Part shown: piece after piece, positions 35,301-46,227 of the stretch | How the letters are laid out: every line of letters starts with the position of its first letter | Position numbering within the stretch: position 1 is the stretch's first letter | DNA from: Marsupella aquatica | Lineage: Eukaryota > Marchantiophyta | NCBI GenBank assembly: GCA_973895155.1 | Contig: OZ316891.1 | Location: 13,640,001 to 13,704,000, forward strand | Direction: 5' to 3' | DNA length: 64,000 nucleotides | The notes under the pieces: generated by a model | The model's input: the letters and a program-made list of their open reading frames with translations, nothing else | Told to the model about the DNA's origin: nothing | The model's database searches: none | Program-made: the position numbers and the translations under genes

Positions 35301-36779
35301 ATGCCCTCTTTTATATGGTAGTGGCGGTTTAAATCAATGTAACCAATTAAAAACCTCCTGGGGTTGGTTGTGGGAAAACCTTTGGTTTGAATTGAGGGTC
35401 CTGAGTAGATGTCTCCAAGATACTCTGTGCTTGATTGCAAATTCAGGTCTGCCTTAAGAGGGCAATTGATTGCTCTTGCTCCAATTGCCTTATTATGATG
35501 CACACAAGCCCTATGTCCGTGCATTGCACAACGAAAGTTAGGCCGGCCCATAGGAAGTTGGGCTGGGGTATTTACAGGGTCACGTTGGGAAGCACATATG
35601 CACCAGGGGTGCGCATTTCCGCCATCAATGGTCAGGGAAAACATCCAAACGAATTCTACGGCTATGGATCTTTCCCGCCCAGGAGCTTTTTTTGTATTGG
35701 GACAAAGGACGAAAAAAACACATGATCCCTTATTATAGTTGTAGATGGTGAAATCAAGAGATGGATTGGACCTGCTTATGTGCTTCAAGAATTTAACTGC
35801 TCTAGGAAGTTAAAACCTTAAACCTCCATCACATGAATCCGGGCCAATATATTAGGGCGTGTCAAAGTTCTCCCGTAAGCAGAGTCTTACAGCTGTGGAT
35901 GTTTGGACGTAAAATGCTCATGGGGTATGTATTTTGGTCTCCTGTAGTGATTTCATTTGTGGCCATAAAAGCAATTTATGTCCTGATTTGTAACTGAGTT
36001 ACAGGCCTGCTTGACACACCCTACTGTGTTATTTGCTTGGACATAAATATCAAACTGGTGATGAGAAAATTGGACCAAAGATAATCCAAATGAAAGATAA
36101 TGCACTTGATTGACAGGTAGACTCAACCCTCAAATCTGGTGCATTATCTTTGGTTTGGATTCTGCCATCTAGAGAATAATTCCACAGTCAACCAGCCTAG
36201 TACCATGCAGCCAGGTTGCCCTTGCTAGCCTAATTTTAAAGGTACTGCTTTTCTTTTTTCCCCAAAGTGGCTAATGTTACCTGGTGTGAAGTAGAATGTT
36301 TTAAGAATAATTCCTGATATACTTTTCTTAGATTAATTTCTGACCATAAGATCTCCCTATATTTATACAGAACCTCAGATTCTGGCAAATGGGGTCTAAC
36401 TTGGCTAGGTGGGAAAGTAGACGAGTAGACAGCCAAATACTGGCTAATTTTAGCAAAAAGTGGCTAGTAGTTTTTACTTGGGTTGTGGATTGGAATCTTG
36501 CACAGGCGGCCAATCAATTTTCTGGGGGGACCGAGGGCAACTTTGAGACAACTTACTGCAGCGCCACTACACATATGCCAGGAAAATTAACCTTGGGGTT
36601 TTTTTTGGTTTGAGACGGGTCACAACACCCTGGACAAGACTGGCCCGCAGGTTCACTCAGCATCAGTAGGGTGCTAACACATTTGTGTTGGACCAGTGCC
36701 CTAGCTGTACAAGTTAGTGGCAAAAAATCAGAGGGGGGTCACTTTCACGGAAGTGGCACATCACGTGCGACAAAATATA
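35301..36779. other. Gene-free stretch with a dispersed repeat at 35515-35725
   Basis: 35515-35725 resembles 38988-39215: both have CCCTATGTC, TAGG(A/G)AGTTGGGCTGGGG, GCACAT, CAATG(G/A)T(C/G)AGGGAAAAC, TCTTTCCCGCCCA and GTATTGGGACAAAGGAC-like ends. The 209-codon minus-strand frame at 35159-35788 runs across these repeats and is not called. TAGTACCATGCAGCCAGG near 36200 is an inverted copy of the phrase at 33550. Confidence 0.6.
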
Positions 36780-37123
36780 TGTTGAGCATAGACGACATTC
36801 GTAACGGCAAGCCCATGAACCATCCAACGCACAATAGTCGACATAGAGAGATACGTGATTCACCTCCACATGAGGCTACGTCCACGGGAACACACAAGAG
36901 CTTTACTACACTCTAGGCCGACCGGCCATACCAAGCATCCACAATACAAGCTCTCCCTATCTCTCAACTAGCTCTGTAACAATGAGTCTAAGTCCCACCA
37001 GGGTCTGGCATAAGCCCTGGCTATATGCACAACAGCACTACCGCTAACATTAGCTAAGTTCTGACCCGAGTTAGACTAACTGTGGTTAGCTCATGAGTCA
37101 CAAGACTAGAGCAATATCTAACA
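36780..37123 (-). mobile_element. Solo LTR of family A with target duplication
   Basis: The 344-base sequence runs from TGTTGAGCATAGACG to ATCTAACA on the plus strand and is flanked on both sides by ATATA (36775-36779 and 37124-37128). It aligns with the LTR at 1492-1823. With no internal region and an exact target duplication, this is a solo LTR left by recombination between the LTRs of a full element. Confidence 0.93.
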
Positions 37124-37128
37124 ATATA

Positions 37129-37859
37129 GGCCCATTTAAATGGATGTGGCGGAATACTTCCAAGGTTTGGTGGAAGAACACATAGGACATGTTTTATTGA
37201 CTGGTCGACTTTAAAGAACACATAGGCCTATTTCATTGTAAAAAATATTTTCTTTAAAGTTTTTAGGGGTTTTTTAGTAAAAAATGACAAAATTTAAAGA
37301 AAGAAAGGGTTTTGCAAAAACTATTTGTCACTTCTAAGTTAGGGGGGTCAAACCCTAAAACGTCGCACGCGATGTATGACCCTCCATCTAGTGACCCCCT
37401 CGAGAAAAGATCCCATGACCCACCCATAGCATTTTGAGGACAGAAAACCATTGGGGATCGAAGGGCTACTTTGAAACGCCCCAGTGCAACCCAAAAAAAA
37501 TTGTCACCTCCTCTTTTTCCAGGATGCAAGGGAGCCTCTAGGATGCCATGGCAATGTTGCAATGTGTTGACGCAAATGACGGAAAGGAGCCAATTTTTTT
37601 AAGTGCATAAAGTTTGCCAAATTCCACCCCACTAGAAAGCATTAATCACTTTTGGCAAAAAATAACCAGTGCTTGTTTCTACTCTCCCAGCTAATCACAT
37701 ACCCCATTTGCCAAATTCTGACAGTTCTCCTTAAATCTGCAACATCTAATGCTCAAAATTTAATCTTAAAAAAAGCATGTAAGGAATATTTTTAGAATCT
37801 TCTAGTTTGCACATGGCTTATCTCTTAATTCTATTTATAGAAGGAAAACCGGAGGAAAA
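37129..37859. other. Gene-free stretch
   Basis: A local repeat of AACACATAGG...TTT(T/C)ATTG occurs at about 37175 and 37217. Otherwise unremarkable. Confidence 0.5.
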
Positions 37860-38290
37860 CCTTTAAAATATAGGCTGGTAGGGACACTAGGGGCTACGTG
37901 GTACCAGGTTGTGTTGAGAATTCTGACAACAACACACACACCAGAAATCAACAAGCATGCACACATTTACATCATGGATACAATCATGGTTCACCTTTGT
38001 CAAGGCTACGTCCACCAAAATATAGAAGCTTTACTAAGCTTTGGTCACAATAGCCACACCAGACCTTCAAGTACAAGCTCCAAGATTGGTAGACTAGCTC
38101 CTAGAATGTCCCCAATGTCAATTAGACTAACTAAGACAGGTTAACACAAGACTAAGAGTCCACCCTAACAGGCTGGTTGAACATGGAGCAAAAGACTGGT
38201 AGCTAGGGGCACTAGGGGTCCATGGTACCAGGCTGGTTGACCCTGGAAGCCTGTAGGGGCTGGGGTTGCAAGACTAGGGCCCAACAAATC
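37860..38290 (+). repeat. Second copy of the GGTACCAGGCTGGTTGA block, split by an LTR
   Basis: GGGGCTACGTGGTACCAGG before the LTR continues as CTGGTTGAACATGGAGC after it. An intact copy GTACCAGGCTGGTTGACC follows at about 38232. Confidence 0.75.
37912..38170 (-). mobile_element. Second solo LTR of family A, diverged and shorter
   Basis: The 259-base sequence starts TGTTGAGAATTCTG and ends CACCCTAACA on the plus strand. It shares CAAGGCTACGTCCACC and GAAGCTTTACT with the other LTRs. Flanks are GGTTG on the left and GGCTG on the right, a target duplication with one mismatch; the unsplit phrase at 33550 shows GGCTG to be the original. Confidence 0.85.
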
Positions 38291-38687
38291 TCCATGTGTC
38301 TTTTTCTCTCCAAGTGTAATCGATGAAAATGGCTTTATTGCCTAATAAGAGTCATGATGCCTGGAGACTTCTCGTTTGTAGTCGGGGCTACTGACTCCAT
38401 CATATCATGGTCGAAACCACAGCCGGGATGTGGTTTTCAGGCACACATAACCAGGGGGGGTGAACTTTGAGAGGGCTTGTAACAAGTAGGCCTGCCATGC
38501 GGGGAAAAGCCCGGGAAAAAAGGTGTGGTCACCAACTAGGTTTTAGTGCACATTGTAAGTTTCCATCCCACACTGCAAAGTCATCACCCAACTGAAAGCC
38601 AGCATCTCTTACCATTTGAGACACCCTATTAATTTGCATGTTTCCAGAGCACAAGGTCTGTCCTCTCTTTGGACCTCTCTTGGATGC

Positions 38688-38850
38688 GTATGCTTTTGGC
38701 TTTCAAGGGGAAAAAACACCAACATGAAGATTGAATGGGTATGCTTTTGGCTTTCAAGGGGAAAAAACACCAACATGAAGATTGGATGTGTATTCTTTTG
38801 GCTTTCGAGCGGAAAACAACCCAACATGCGGAAAAACAACCCAACATGCC
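38688..38850 (+). repeat. 51-base tandem repeat, three copies
   Basis: Units starting GTATGCTTTTGGCTTTCAAG occur at 38688, 38739 and 38790, and contain AAAACACCAACATGAAGATT. The third copy decays into CGGAAAACAACCCAACATGC, itself doubled. Confidence 0.9.
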
Positions 38851-39639
38851 CAATGGGTAATCACACATCAAAATGTGTAAATATACGGTGTGCATTCATT
38901 GGTTCAAAACTAATAATGAGGTTTATCATGGTATGTGGTGAATCAAAGTAATGAGGTTTCTCATGGTATGGAGATATGTTATTATACTAGCCCTATGTCA
39001 CTCCATTGTGCAAGGAGGGTCGGTGCATAGGGAGTTGGGCTGGGGGCATTTATGGGCCAGCGGGTGCATTTATGGGCCAGCTCATATGTGGTAGAGGTGC
39101 ACATTTTTTTAATCAATGATGAGGGAAAACAATCAATTGAATCCAACCGTTGTATATCTTTCCCGCCCAAACCTTTTTTTGTGTTGCAACCAAGGACAAA
39201 AAAAGACTAGATGGCTGTAGATTCTGATGTGCAGTTACCGAGACCCCGAACATGAAGGTCGGGTCAGCGCAGAAGGTTGTGGGCCGTAGTGACCTATGCA
39301 CGCATACCGCCGATACACTACAGTGCATCCTTGTCTGCCATCATTGAAAGAGCGACTTTGCTTGGAGAATTGCGCGGAATAATAATAGACGACCATGGGT
39401 GCCCGAGCCCCAATGAGGCGGATGCACATAACCACACAGAATTCCCAGAACCGTAAGCGATCGGCGTGGAAATCTCTTGACGCAAGAGCGGCGCGGCGTG
39501 GTGGCAGCTCGCTGTAGCGTAGTGGGTAATGAGGAACAGCTGACATGGCCGAGTGTGAAGGGAAAGAGAGTACAGAGTTGTGTGACGAGAAAGAGACGAG
39601 AAAGAGAGGCCGGACTTCGATGGACATGTCAACAAAGGA
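38851..39639. other. Dispersed repeat and fucosyltransferase upstream region
   Basis: 38988-39215 is the relative of 35515-35725. It contains an internal doubling of GCATTTATGGGCCAGC near 39048-39082. The segment from about 39640 on is shared with the pseudogene's 5' flank. Confidence 0.6.
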
Positions 39640-39810
39640 CCCAAAAACTGGTGAAATGGAGAGGAATCCTTTTTGGGCTTCTATCGCCTGTTGTCGGCGA
39701 CAGTCGAAGAATTCGTCGAGAACTCTCTCCCTTCTGATTTGTGTTGACATCCTCAGGTCCTATCCGATCTCTAGGTGCTGCAGTTTGGCGAGCTGGGCTG
39801 GGATGCGAGA

Positions 39811-41623
39811 ATGACAGGGTCGAATGTTCGGAGTGCAGGCTTCATTCCCAAGCTGTCGATCTTGGAGGCGTCCCGATCGATTAGAAGGTCTCTCATCTCT
39901 GGAGGAGATTCCCCTTCGAGCACGAGGACAGTCTCTACTCCGGTAGAGCTGCCGGTGTTGTCCCCGTTGAGCGGAAGAAAATCGACCACTCCCACAAAGC
40001 CGCGATTGTCGTCACGAAGCAAAAGCGCAGGAGATGACCATGGTTTTCAACGGAGCTCTGCACTCAGTTGGTGCGCATGCCTTTTAATGGTGGCAATAGT
40101 GGTAGCGATAGTTTTGGGCATCCAACACCTCTCTAACGAATGGAACACAAGCTCTTTAAGCTGCTCGAGCGTCCCTTTGTCCAGCACCTCTCTTCACGAT
40201 TCAGGGCAATCATTGCTGTCTTCCGTTGAGCATCGGACCCAAGATAGTAGATTTGGGGGGGGATGATGAGATGGGGGATGAACAAGAGGAGGATGAGAAG
40301 TGTTGGAGCAGGACGAGGCATTGGAAGTACAGACCGTCCGAACGCCACTTTCCACCGTCCCCTTCTCTCACTCGAACGCTAGAAAATTATGAATCTTTGC
40401 ATTCTCGCTGTACAGCCGGGAAGAAGTGGGAGGATCTCACCGAATTGACTCAATCAGAAAACAATGATGGCTCTTGTAAATATTTGGTGTATTTGGAAGG
40501 CCCGGAAGGGCTGGGGAACAGAATTTTGAGCTTAGTTACAGCTCTTACTTACGCTTTGATGACAGATCGAGTGCTGCTCTTGGATACAAGGAGGAATATG
40601 CACAGGTTGATCTGTGAGCCATTCCAGGGGTCGTCCTGGACTCTGCCCACGACGTTTCCTTTCGAGAAGGTCGATGAGCTGCCCTCTCTGGATGACATTG
40701 TGGACCAAGAGCTGGAGAGAGTGGCCGCTGTGAGGCTGAATCTTCGCCATGTACAGTCCGACCAGGACCAAAGGTTTTTCTGCGCTGATGTGCAGGAACG
40801 GTTGGGCAGAGTGGCGTTGATTGGGTGGAAAAGTAACCAGTATTTTGTGCCCCGTTTGTTCACCATGCCTCAATTTTGGGAGAAATTAAATCGCCTCTTT
40901 CACGACCCATCAGTGGTGTTCACGCAGCTAAGTAGGATTCTGCTTCTCCCCCAGAATTCAATCTGGGTCAAGATTGAGCGCATCTATAGGGCTTACCTAA
41001 CCACATCTAAGAAGCTCGTCGGCATTCAAGTGCGTTCGCCTCGCTTCAACTCTTTTGAGCGGACAATTTTCGACCGGGTAGTGAATTGTGTTACGGATGA
41101 TGATCGCATTATACCCAGGATCAGCGACAAACCTCTCGCTCTCGACGCTGGTTCCAGTCCAGAGGAGGGAATAGCCATATTCGTATCATCACTCCAAAGG
41201 GAGTACTATGAACAGCTGAAGGAAGATTATGCTGAACGAGGGGCTGTGGATGGTACTCTGGTGACTGTTCACACTATGGCTGCGGAGGGTCAGGAAAATA
41301 TATTGTATGATCAATCGGTGAAGGCTTTCATTGACATGTTCCTTCTCAGCTTCTCTGATTTACTTGCCACCAGCGGGTGGTCGACCTTTGGGTACGTTGC
41401 TCAAGGCATTGGTGCAATCTACCCTTGTATTATAAACACGGACCCGGAGCAGCCTGAATCTTGCATCCACGGCCAGTCTATGGAGCCCTGTACACACTAC
41501 CCATTCCTCTCTAGCTGCCCAGCTACGAGCATGAACGACAGTTCGGAGCACGGGAAATGGATCGAGAAGCATCTCCGACCTTGTCAAGATCAACCTGCAG
41601 GCATCCAGCTCGTTTCTAGTTAG
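39811..41623 (+). CDS. GT37 (FUT1-type) fucosyltransferase, single exon, one apparent frameshift
   Basis: A Golgi type II membrane enzyme transferring fucose from GDP-fucose, in the family of plant xyloglucan and arabinogalactan fucosyltransferases. The first ATG is at 39811 (MTGSNVRSAGFIPKLSILEA). A basic cytosolic tail is followed by a membrane anchor (CACLLMVAIVVAIVLGI) about 90 residues in and a long stem. The catalytic part has GPEGLGNRILSLVTALTYAL, CEPFQGSSWTLP, KLVGIQVRSP and SGWSTFGYVAQGIGAIYPCI, all GT37 landmarks. The anchor lies in frame 1 and the catalytic domain in frame 2. The shift falls in the G8 run at 40255-40262; one base fewer would give 603 residues. From 40226 alone a 465-codon frame without an anchor exists. 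This is either a homopolymer error or a young mutation. The acceptor substrate cannot be told. Confidence 0.93.
40255..40262 (+). other. G8 homopolymer at the frame change
   Basis: Upstream frame 1 ends in a stop four bases after the run; downstream frame 2 matches the pseudogene's conserved MGDEQEEDEKCWSRTRHWKY-like stem. The pseudogene has GGGGTGG at this place. Confidence 0.85.
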
Positions 41624-41740
41624 TGCGACCACTTCCCTGCAAGTTTTTCCAAGTTTTGGATGGGCCACCCGCATCCAGCTCGTTTCTAGTTAGTGCGACC
41701 ACTTCCCTGCAAGTTTTTCCAAGTTTTGGATGGGCCACCA
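41601..41740 (+). repeat. Perfect 70-base tandem duplication across the stop codon
   Basis: 41601-41670 and 41671-41740 are identical by eye except for the final base. The unit starts GCATCCAGCTCGTTTCTAGT and includes the last codons, the TAG stop and the first 3' UTR bases of the fucosyltransferase. The protein is not changed because the stop in the first copy comes first. Confidence 0.95.
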
Positions 41741-42556
41741 TCTTCCTCTTCTCACATACTGCGCCAGTTACAGACGAATGCTTTATCATTGATCATGCAG
41801 ACGAGGAAGGAGAGAGGCAAGGAGGTTTTCGACCGATAAAGTAAATCGCTCTCACCTTTCAATCGATTTCACCTTTCAATTATTGTGTGGGTGGGCGATC
41901 CCTGTCGACGGGAGTTCATATATGTATGTAACATCAGACGAGGACTAGACGTAGGATGTCTGGTGGGACTCGGAAATCATTGCCTTCGAATCGAAGGCGA
42001 TGACGTTATCAGAGGTCGGTGAGGAGAAGAGTTTTTCTGAGTGTAGGCAACAATTTTTTTCCTTCTAAAGTTAAAATTGAATTTGAAGGCTAAACGATAC
42101 TTGCATGTTCGTTTTTAACTTTGATAGAGCATGTTCATACTACGAGACTCAATTGTGAGCTGAAAATTCTGAAGAGTAGGAGAAGATCCAAAGATTAGGA
42201 AGTGGATGTTGATAGAGCATTTTCATATTACAGTACTCAATTGTGATCCGAGAAACTGGGATGGACCTGAAACCATACAATGTTGTGGATAATGAAATCC
42301 TTTACAGTGTCACTTGATCTGTCATTTGCTCATGCTCTTGTGGTTTGGAAACACCTTTAAATAGGACAATGTGCTGGTTAGAGGGCATTTTTGAATAGGA
42401 GAATGTGCTTAAAAAGGTCAAAATTGAAAACACATCCCTTTTCCTCTGCTCCCCTCACAAAAACCTGACAGTTCTGTCCTCATTTTTACTCAGCACAACA
42501 CTGGGGACAGAGGTGGGCTAGCCAGTAGCAACTTGTCACATGGCAAGAAGAACCAG

Positions 42557-42582
42557 TATATGAGATAATATTATCTCATATA
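42557..42582. repeat. 26-base perfect palindrome
   Basis: Centred between 42569 and 42570 with core GAGATAATATTATCTC. A decayed second copy (GAGCTAATATTATCTC) with the same following TATAAAATGGAG lies about 40 bases downstream. Confidence 0.9.
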
Positions 42583-42624
42583 AAATGGAGAGCTCCCGGA
42601 CATGAGCTAATATTATCTCAAATA

Positions 42625-44020
42625 TAAAATGGAGGACGGGTTGCTAACTCATTTTGTTTGGGGACTCATATGGGGTACTTTGGGGGCCAGGTTACTGAAA
42701 AGCTACTCAATAGTATTCCCAAGAGGAGCAAGGTTGACCACTTAAAAATTACACTTTTAGTCTCAACATTGGAAACTATTTTTTTCTAATTGGTGGAGCG
42801 CACAGTCATGACCTTGGTCTATTCACTACCCTTTGACTCCCATGGTACTTCATAGTGTTCTTCTTCTGTTCTGATGCACTCTAGGTTAATTCATAGTGTT
42901 TTTATTATGTTGCGGCCCATCCTGGCTACTGACAGTATCAGTCCATGGGGATGGATAGGGAACCAAATAAAACTCTAGTAAATTTAATTTTAATTTGCTT
43001 TCAAGTTGATGTTTTTCAAATGTTAAATTACTTTCAATGCATATATTTAAAACGAAAATGCAAAAACATAAATAGAATGAAGAAAATATGAGTGAATAGT
43101 TGAAAACAAAAATTGATTTTTGAAAAGAATGCAAAAAATTCAAATATAATTCAAAAATAGATAGAATAAAAATCAATCTTTTATAACGCATTGTTGGATG
43201 CATCAATAAGCTAAAATATCTTTTAAAATTATTTTAACAATTATCACCCGTCTAAACTGTTAAGATATTTTTTTAAAGGATTTTCAGACTTTCAACATCT
43301 GTAATGGCCTTTTGTTTTTATACAAACAAGTACTTTTCTGAATTAGTAGCATTGAAAATAATAATTATTGCACTGATAAAATATAAATATACAATGTTTT
43401 CATATAAATAATCTCACAAAATTTGACATCCTAACTATAGCACAGACAATAGCATTCATATAAAACCTATCCACAACGAGGGGTGCTTTTCACAGCCACT
43501 ATTAGCATTTCTATGTACTAGTAAATAGATATTCTGGTGAGGAGCAAGGGCTGTCCATGAAAAAAGTCCACTTTTGGTCGAAAAGAATGAGAATTATTAT
43601 TTGCTAACTGGACCACTGAATAGTGACAACTCTTTGACTCTCACATTCCACCCCATATTCCAATTTAGGTACTGGAGTGAATTGGAGCAGCAAGCTGTAC
43701 TCCAAATTGTGGGAGACGGTAGCCAACAAACAGCTTATGGACCCTTGAAAATTAAGTTCCCACTCATTCAATATGATAGTATAGACATTTTAAATTTGTT
43801 TCCTGGCAGTTGACATCTAATCCCACTCTTTCATGTTGAAATTTGCTTGTTTAAGTTGACAATGAATTCTATTCTCATGTTGAAATTTGCATGTTATCAC
43901 ACAATTACAGAAGTACTCAATTTATTAGATAAGATTAGATCAATATATATCCAGGGGAGTGGTTCAAGAAAGTAACCTTTGGAAAACCTGAAACTCCTAT
44001 GGATAACAACCTTTGGCATA
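42625..44020. other. AT-rich gene-free stretch
   Basis: Very A/T-rich from about 42970 to 43450. A repeat TCATGTTGAAATTTGC(T/A)TGTT is at 43831 and 43877. No gene was recognised. Confidence 0.5.
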
Positions 44021-44021
44021 A

Positions 44022-44787
44022 TCTCAAATTAGTTCGTGGACCCCCACGACGGTACTAGCTGCTTTAGGTCTCGGCAATCTTGTTGCACCAGAGGTGCGGC
44101 AGGTATGCTTGTTGATATTCCGTTTCGAAAATTGTTGATGTGTTATAAGTGAGTCTACCAGGATAGAGGATTGCAGCGACTTTCTTGCTTAAACTAGTCG
44201 CATGCTTCTCTGTCCGTCTGCCCACCGGACGGATTCATCAACGGCAGGAGAACCTTTTTGCATAGGAAAGAATATGCTGTCTGAAATATGATCTCAAACA
44301 GACAGACTCAAATTCTGAAATTGTCATATCGTCATGACGTTTGGTACAAGCTGGCTTTTGTTCTCATATGTCTCACATTAGACTATTTCAGAGTTCGGAG
44401 CCAAACTATTCCTGCTCAGTCTTGCCTGCATTCTTCGTTTCGTTTCCATTCTGGTCCTTATGAATTGTTCGTGATTCTGAGCGATTTTGCTTTCTCCCAC
44501 TGTTCCCTCGTTCTTGCTTCGGGTAACCTGTTGTTGTGTCGTTCTTATCGCCTTCGATCAATCATTCAATGGCTGCTCTTCTTTTTCTTGTGTTCTGCTT
44601 TTAGGATCGAAGACTCTTCTGCCTTCGATCTCTCTCTCTCGGCTTGATTTCATTCCAGGCTGCTGTGGCCATTGACTTGAGTGCTTTCTCGCCTAGGGCT
44701 CAACGAAGCATAAAGCAGTTCGAAGAGAAGTTGCTAGGATACCCTTTGTGTGATCCGGAGTACAAGCAAGTGCAGGAATATAATTAA
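44022..44787 (+). CDS. Possible two-exon coding fragment, unrecognised
   Basis: An open stretch to 44102 reads VLAALGLGNLVAPEVRQ and ends at CGGCAG followed by GTATGC, a good donor. After an intron of about 556 bases the acceptor ATTCCAG at 44652-44658 leads in the same phase to AAVAIDLSAFSPRAQRSIKQ and on to a TAA at 44785. The joined peptide looks protein-like (Ala/Leu helices, then Gln/Glu/Lys-rich), but I do not recognise it and no start codon was found upstream. It may be the remains of a gene or a short 3' end whose 5' exons I cannot see. Confidence 0.3.
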
Positions 44788-45366
44788 TTAATTCCTTAAT
44801 TGAACCAGAGGGTGGGCAGTCAGTTATTCGGGGTTAAAAAAATGGTTACAAGTCTATGATTACTTCAACATTTTGTTAACTAGAGTAAATAAAACGGTTA
44901 CTTTTAAAACAGTTTTACATCAAGTTTTACGGCATGGCGTCCTTGATTTTACCAAAATCATGTCACAAACACGAATGTTGAAGCAAATTTTGTTTTGTAA
45001 ACCAATATGTACCTGTTTGCAGCGCATCTTGATGACGTGGCACATTGTGATGCCAGGAAGTTTGGAAGGGACCTCTAGTGGGGTCCCAAATGAACTGTTA
45101 CTACCTGCATGGACCACTCAAAACATTGTTTTTAACCCAGATGGTTTCTTTCCTCCATATAAATGCTCACCATTGTTTGAGAGTCAAAAACTGTTTTGTC
45201 TATGGGAGAGGTCAAACGTTTTAATCCATCTGAGCATCAACTACCACAATGGAGGAGAGTGCAAGCATCATAAAACACATCTTTCTATAGCATAGCATGT
45301 GTCTCACCAGAAAGTCTCACCTTTTTCAGGTGAGACACGTTCACCACAAGACAAGAATGCGGAGTA
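44788..45366. other. Dispersed repeat region
   Basis: Includes 45182-45214, the counterpart of the sequence at the pseudogene break. A 140-codon frame at 44873-45295 opens with TTG and is not called. Confidence 0.5.
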
Positions 45367-45649
45367 ATGAAGGAGCGAATGGGGTTTTATATGGGCAGAT
45401 TGGGTCTAAAAAGCATTAGAAACATATGAGATAGATGTGAGGCAAAAGGAATTGTTGGAACTCTGGTCTAGACTTAGCGTTCAAACGGAATCGACATCTA
45501 GTCTTCAATGAAGGAGGGAATGGGGCTTTTATATGAGCAGATGTGATCTAAAAAGCACCAGAAACATATGAGATCGATTTGAGGCAAATGGAGTTGTTGG
45601 AACTCTGGTCTAGACTCAGCGTTCAAACTGAAGCGACATCTAGTCTTCG
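45367..45649 (+). repeat. 141-base tandem duplication
   Basis: Copies start ATGAAGGAG(C/G)GAATGGGG at 45367 and 45508 and share AAACATATGAGAT(A/C)GAT, GTTGGAACTCTGGTCTAGAC and CGACATCTAGTCTTC. There are about ten differences. Confidence 0.9.
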
Positions 45650-46227
45650 CCTTCAAGCCCGGACATTGTAGCTTGGTTGCTTGGCTTGATAAAGTTGAAA
45701 GCTTTTGAGATTGCGTCCATGTATTGATGGAACCTGCTAATTGGAGACGTAGAGACGAGCGTTTCATCAAGAGGCCTCTCCAATCCAAAGGATCTATTGG
45801 GCTGCTCATTGTGTCCCTTGGCAAATCGATCCAACTGCCTGGATCCTTTGGCATACCAAGTCATAAATTACGAAGTAAAATTAAGTGAACCTCGTTCTTG
45901 GGGTGTAAACAAGGGCGGTAGCTGGCCAAGAAAAGAAATGCGAACAGTTGTGCATAATAAATGGAAGCACATTCATGTTTACACACATAAATATCATGTC
46001 TGAAGATTGGTTTCATACACAAAAATCATCTCAAACAGACTTCGTCTGACCCAGCTCGATATCTAGATCCGTTGGTCACAGAATTTGATCTGAAAATCGG
46101 TCCTGCAGTAGGCACAACCGCAGATCCTGAACCGTTGGGGAGTGCCTATCCTTTGCTGAAAAGACTTCTAAGATACAGCTCAGCAACATGTACTGGTCCT
46201 TCTCCAAAATTGCCGAATGTCCAGAAG

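Noticed and set aside
35159-35788. 209-codon minus-strand frame
   Set aside because: Runs across a 68-base tandem duplication and a dispersed repeat, with no recognisable motif; the related repeat at 39 kb does not keep the frame.
40532-40873. Minus-strand frames of 105-113 codons
   Set aside because: Antisense shadows of the fucosyltransferase.
44873-45295. 140-codon plus-strand frame
   Set aside because: Opens at TTG and overlaps a dispersed repeat; no domain seen.
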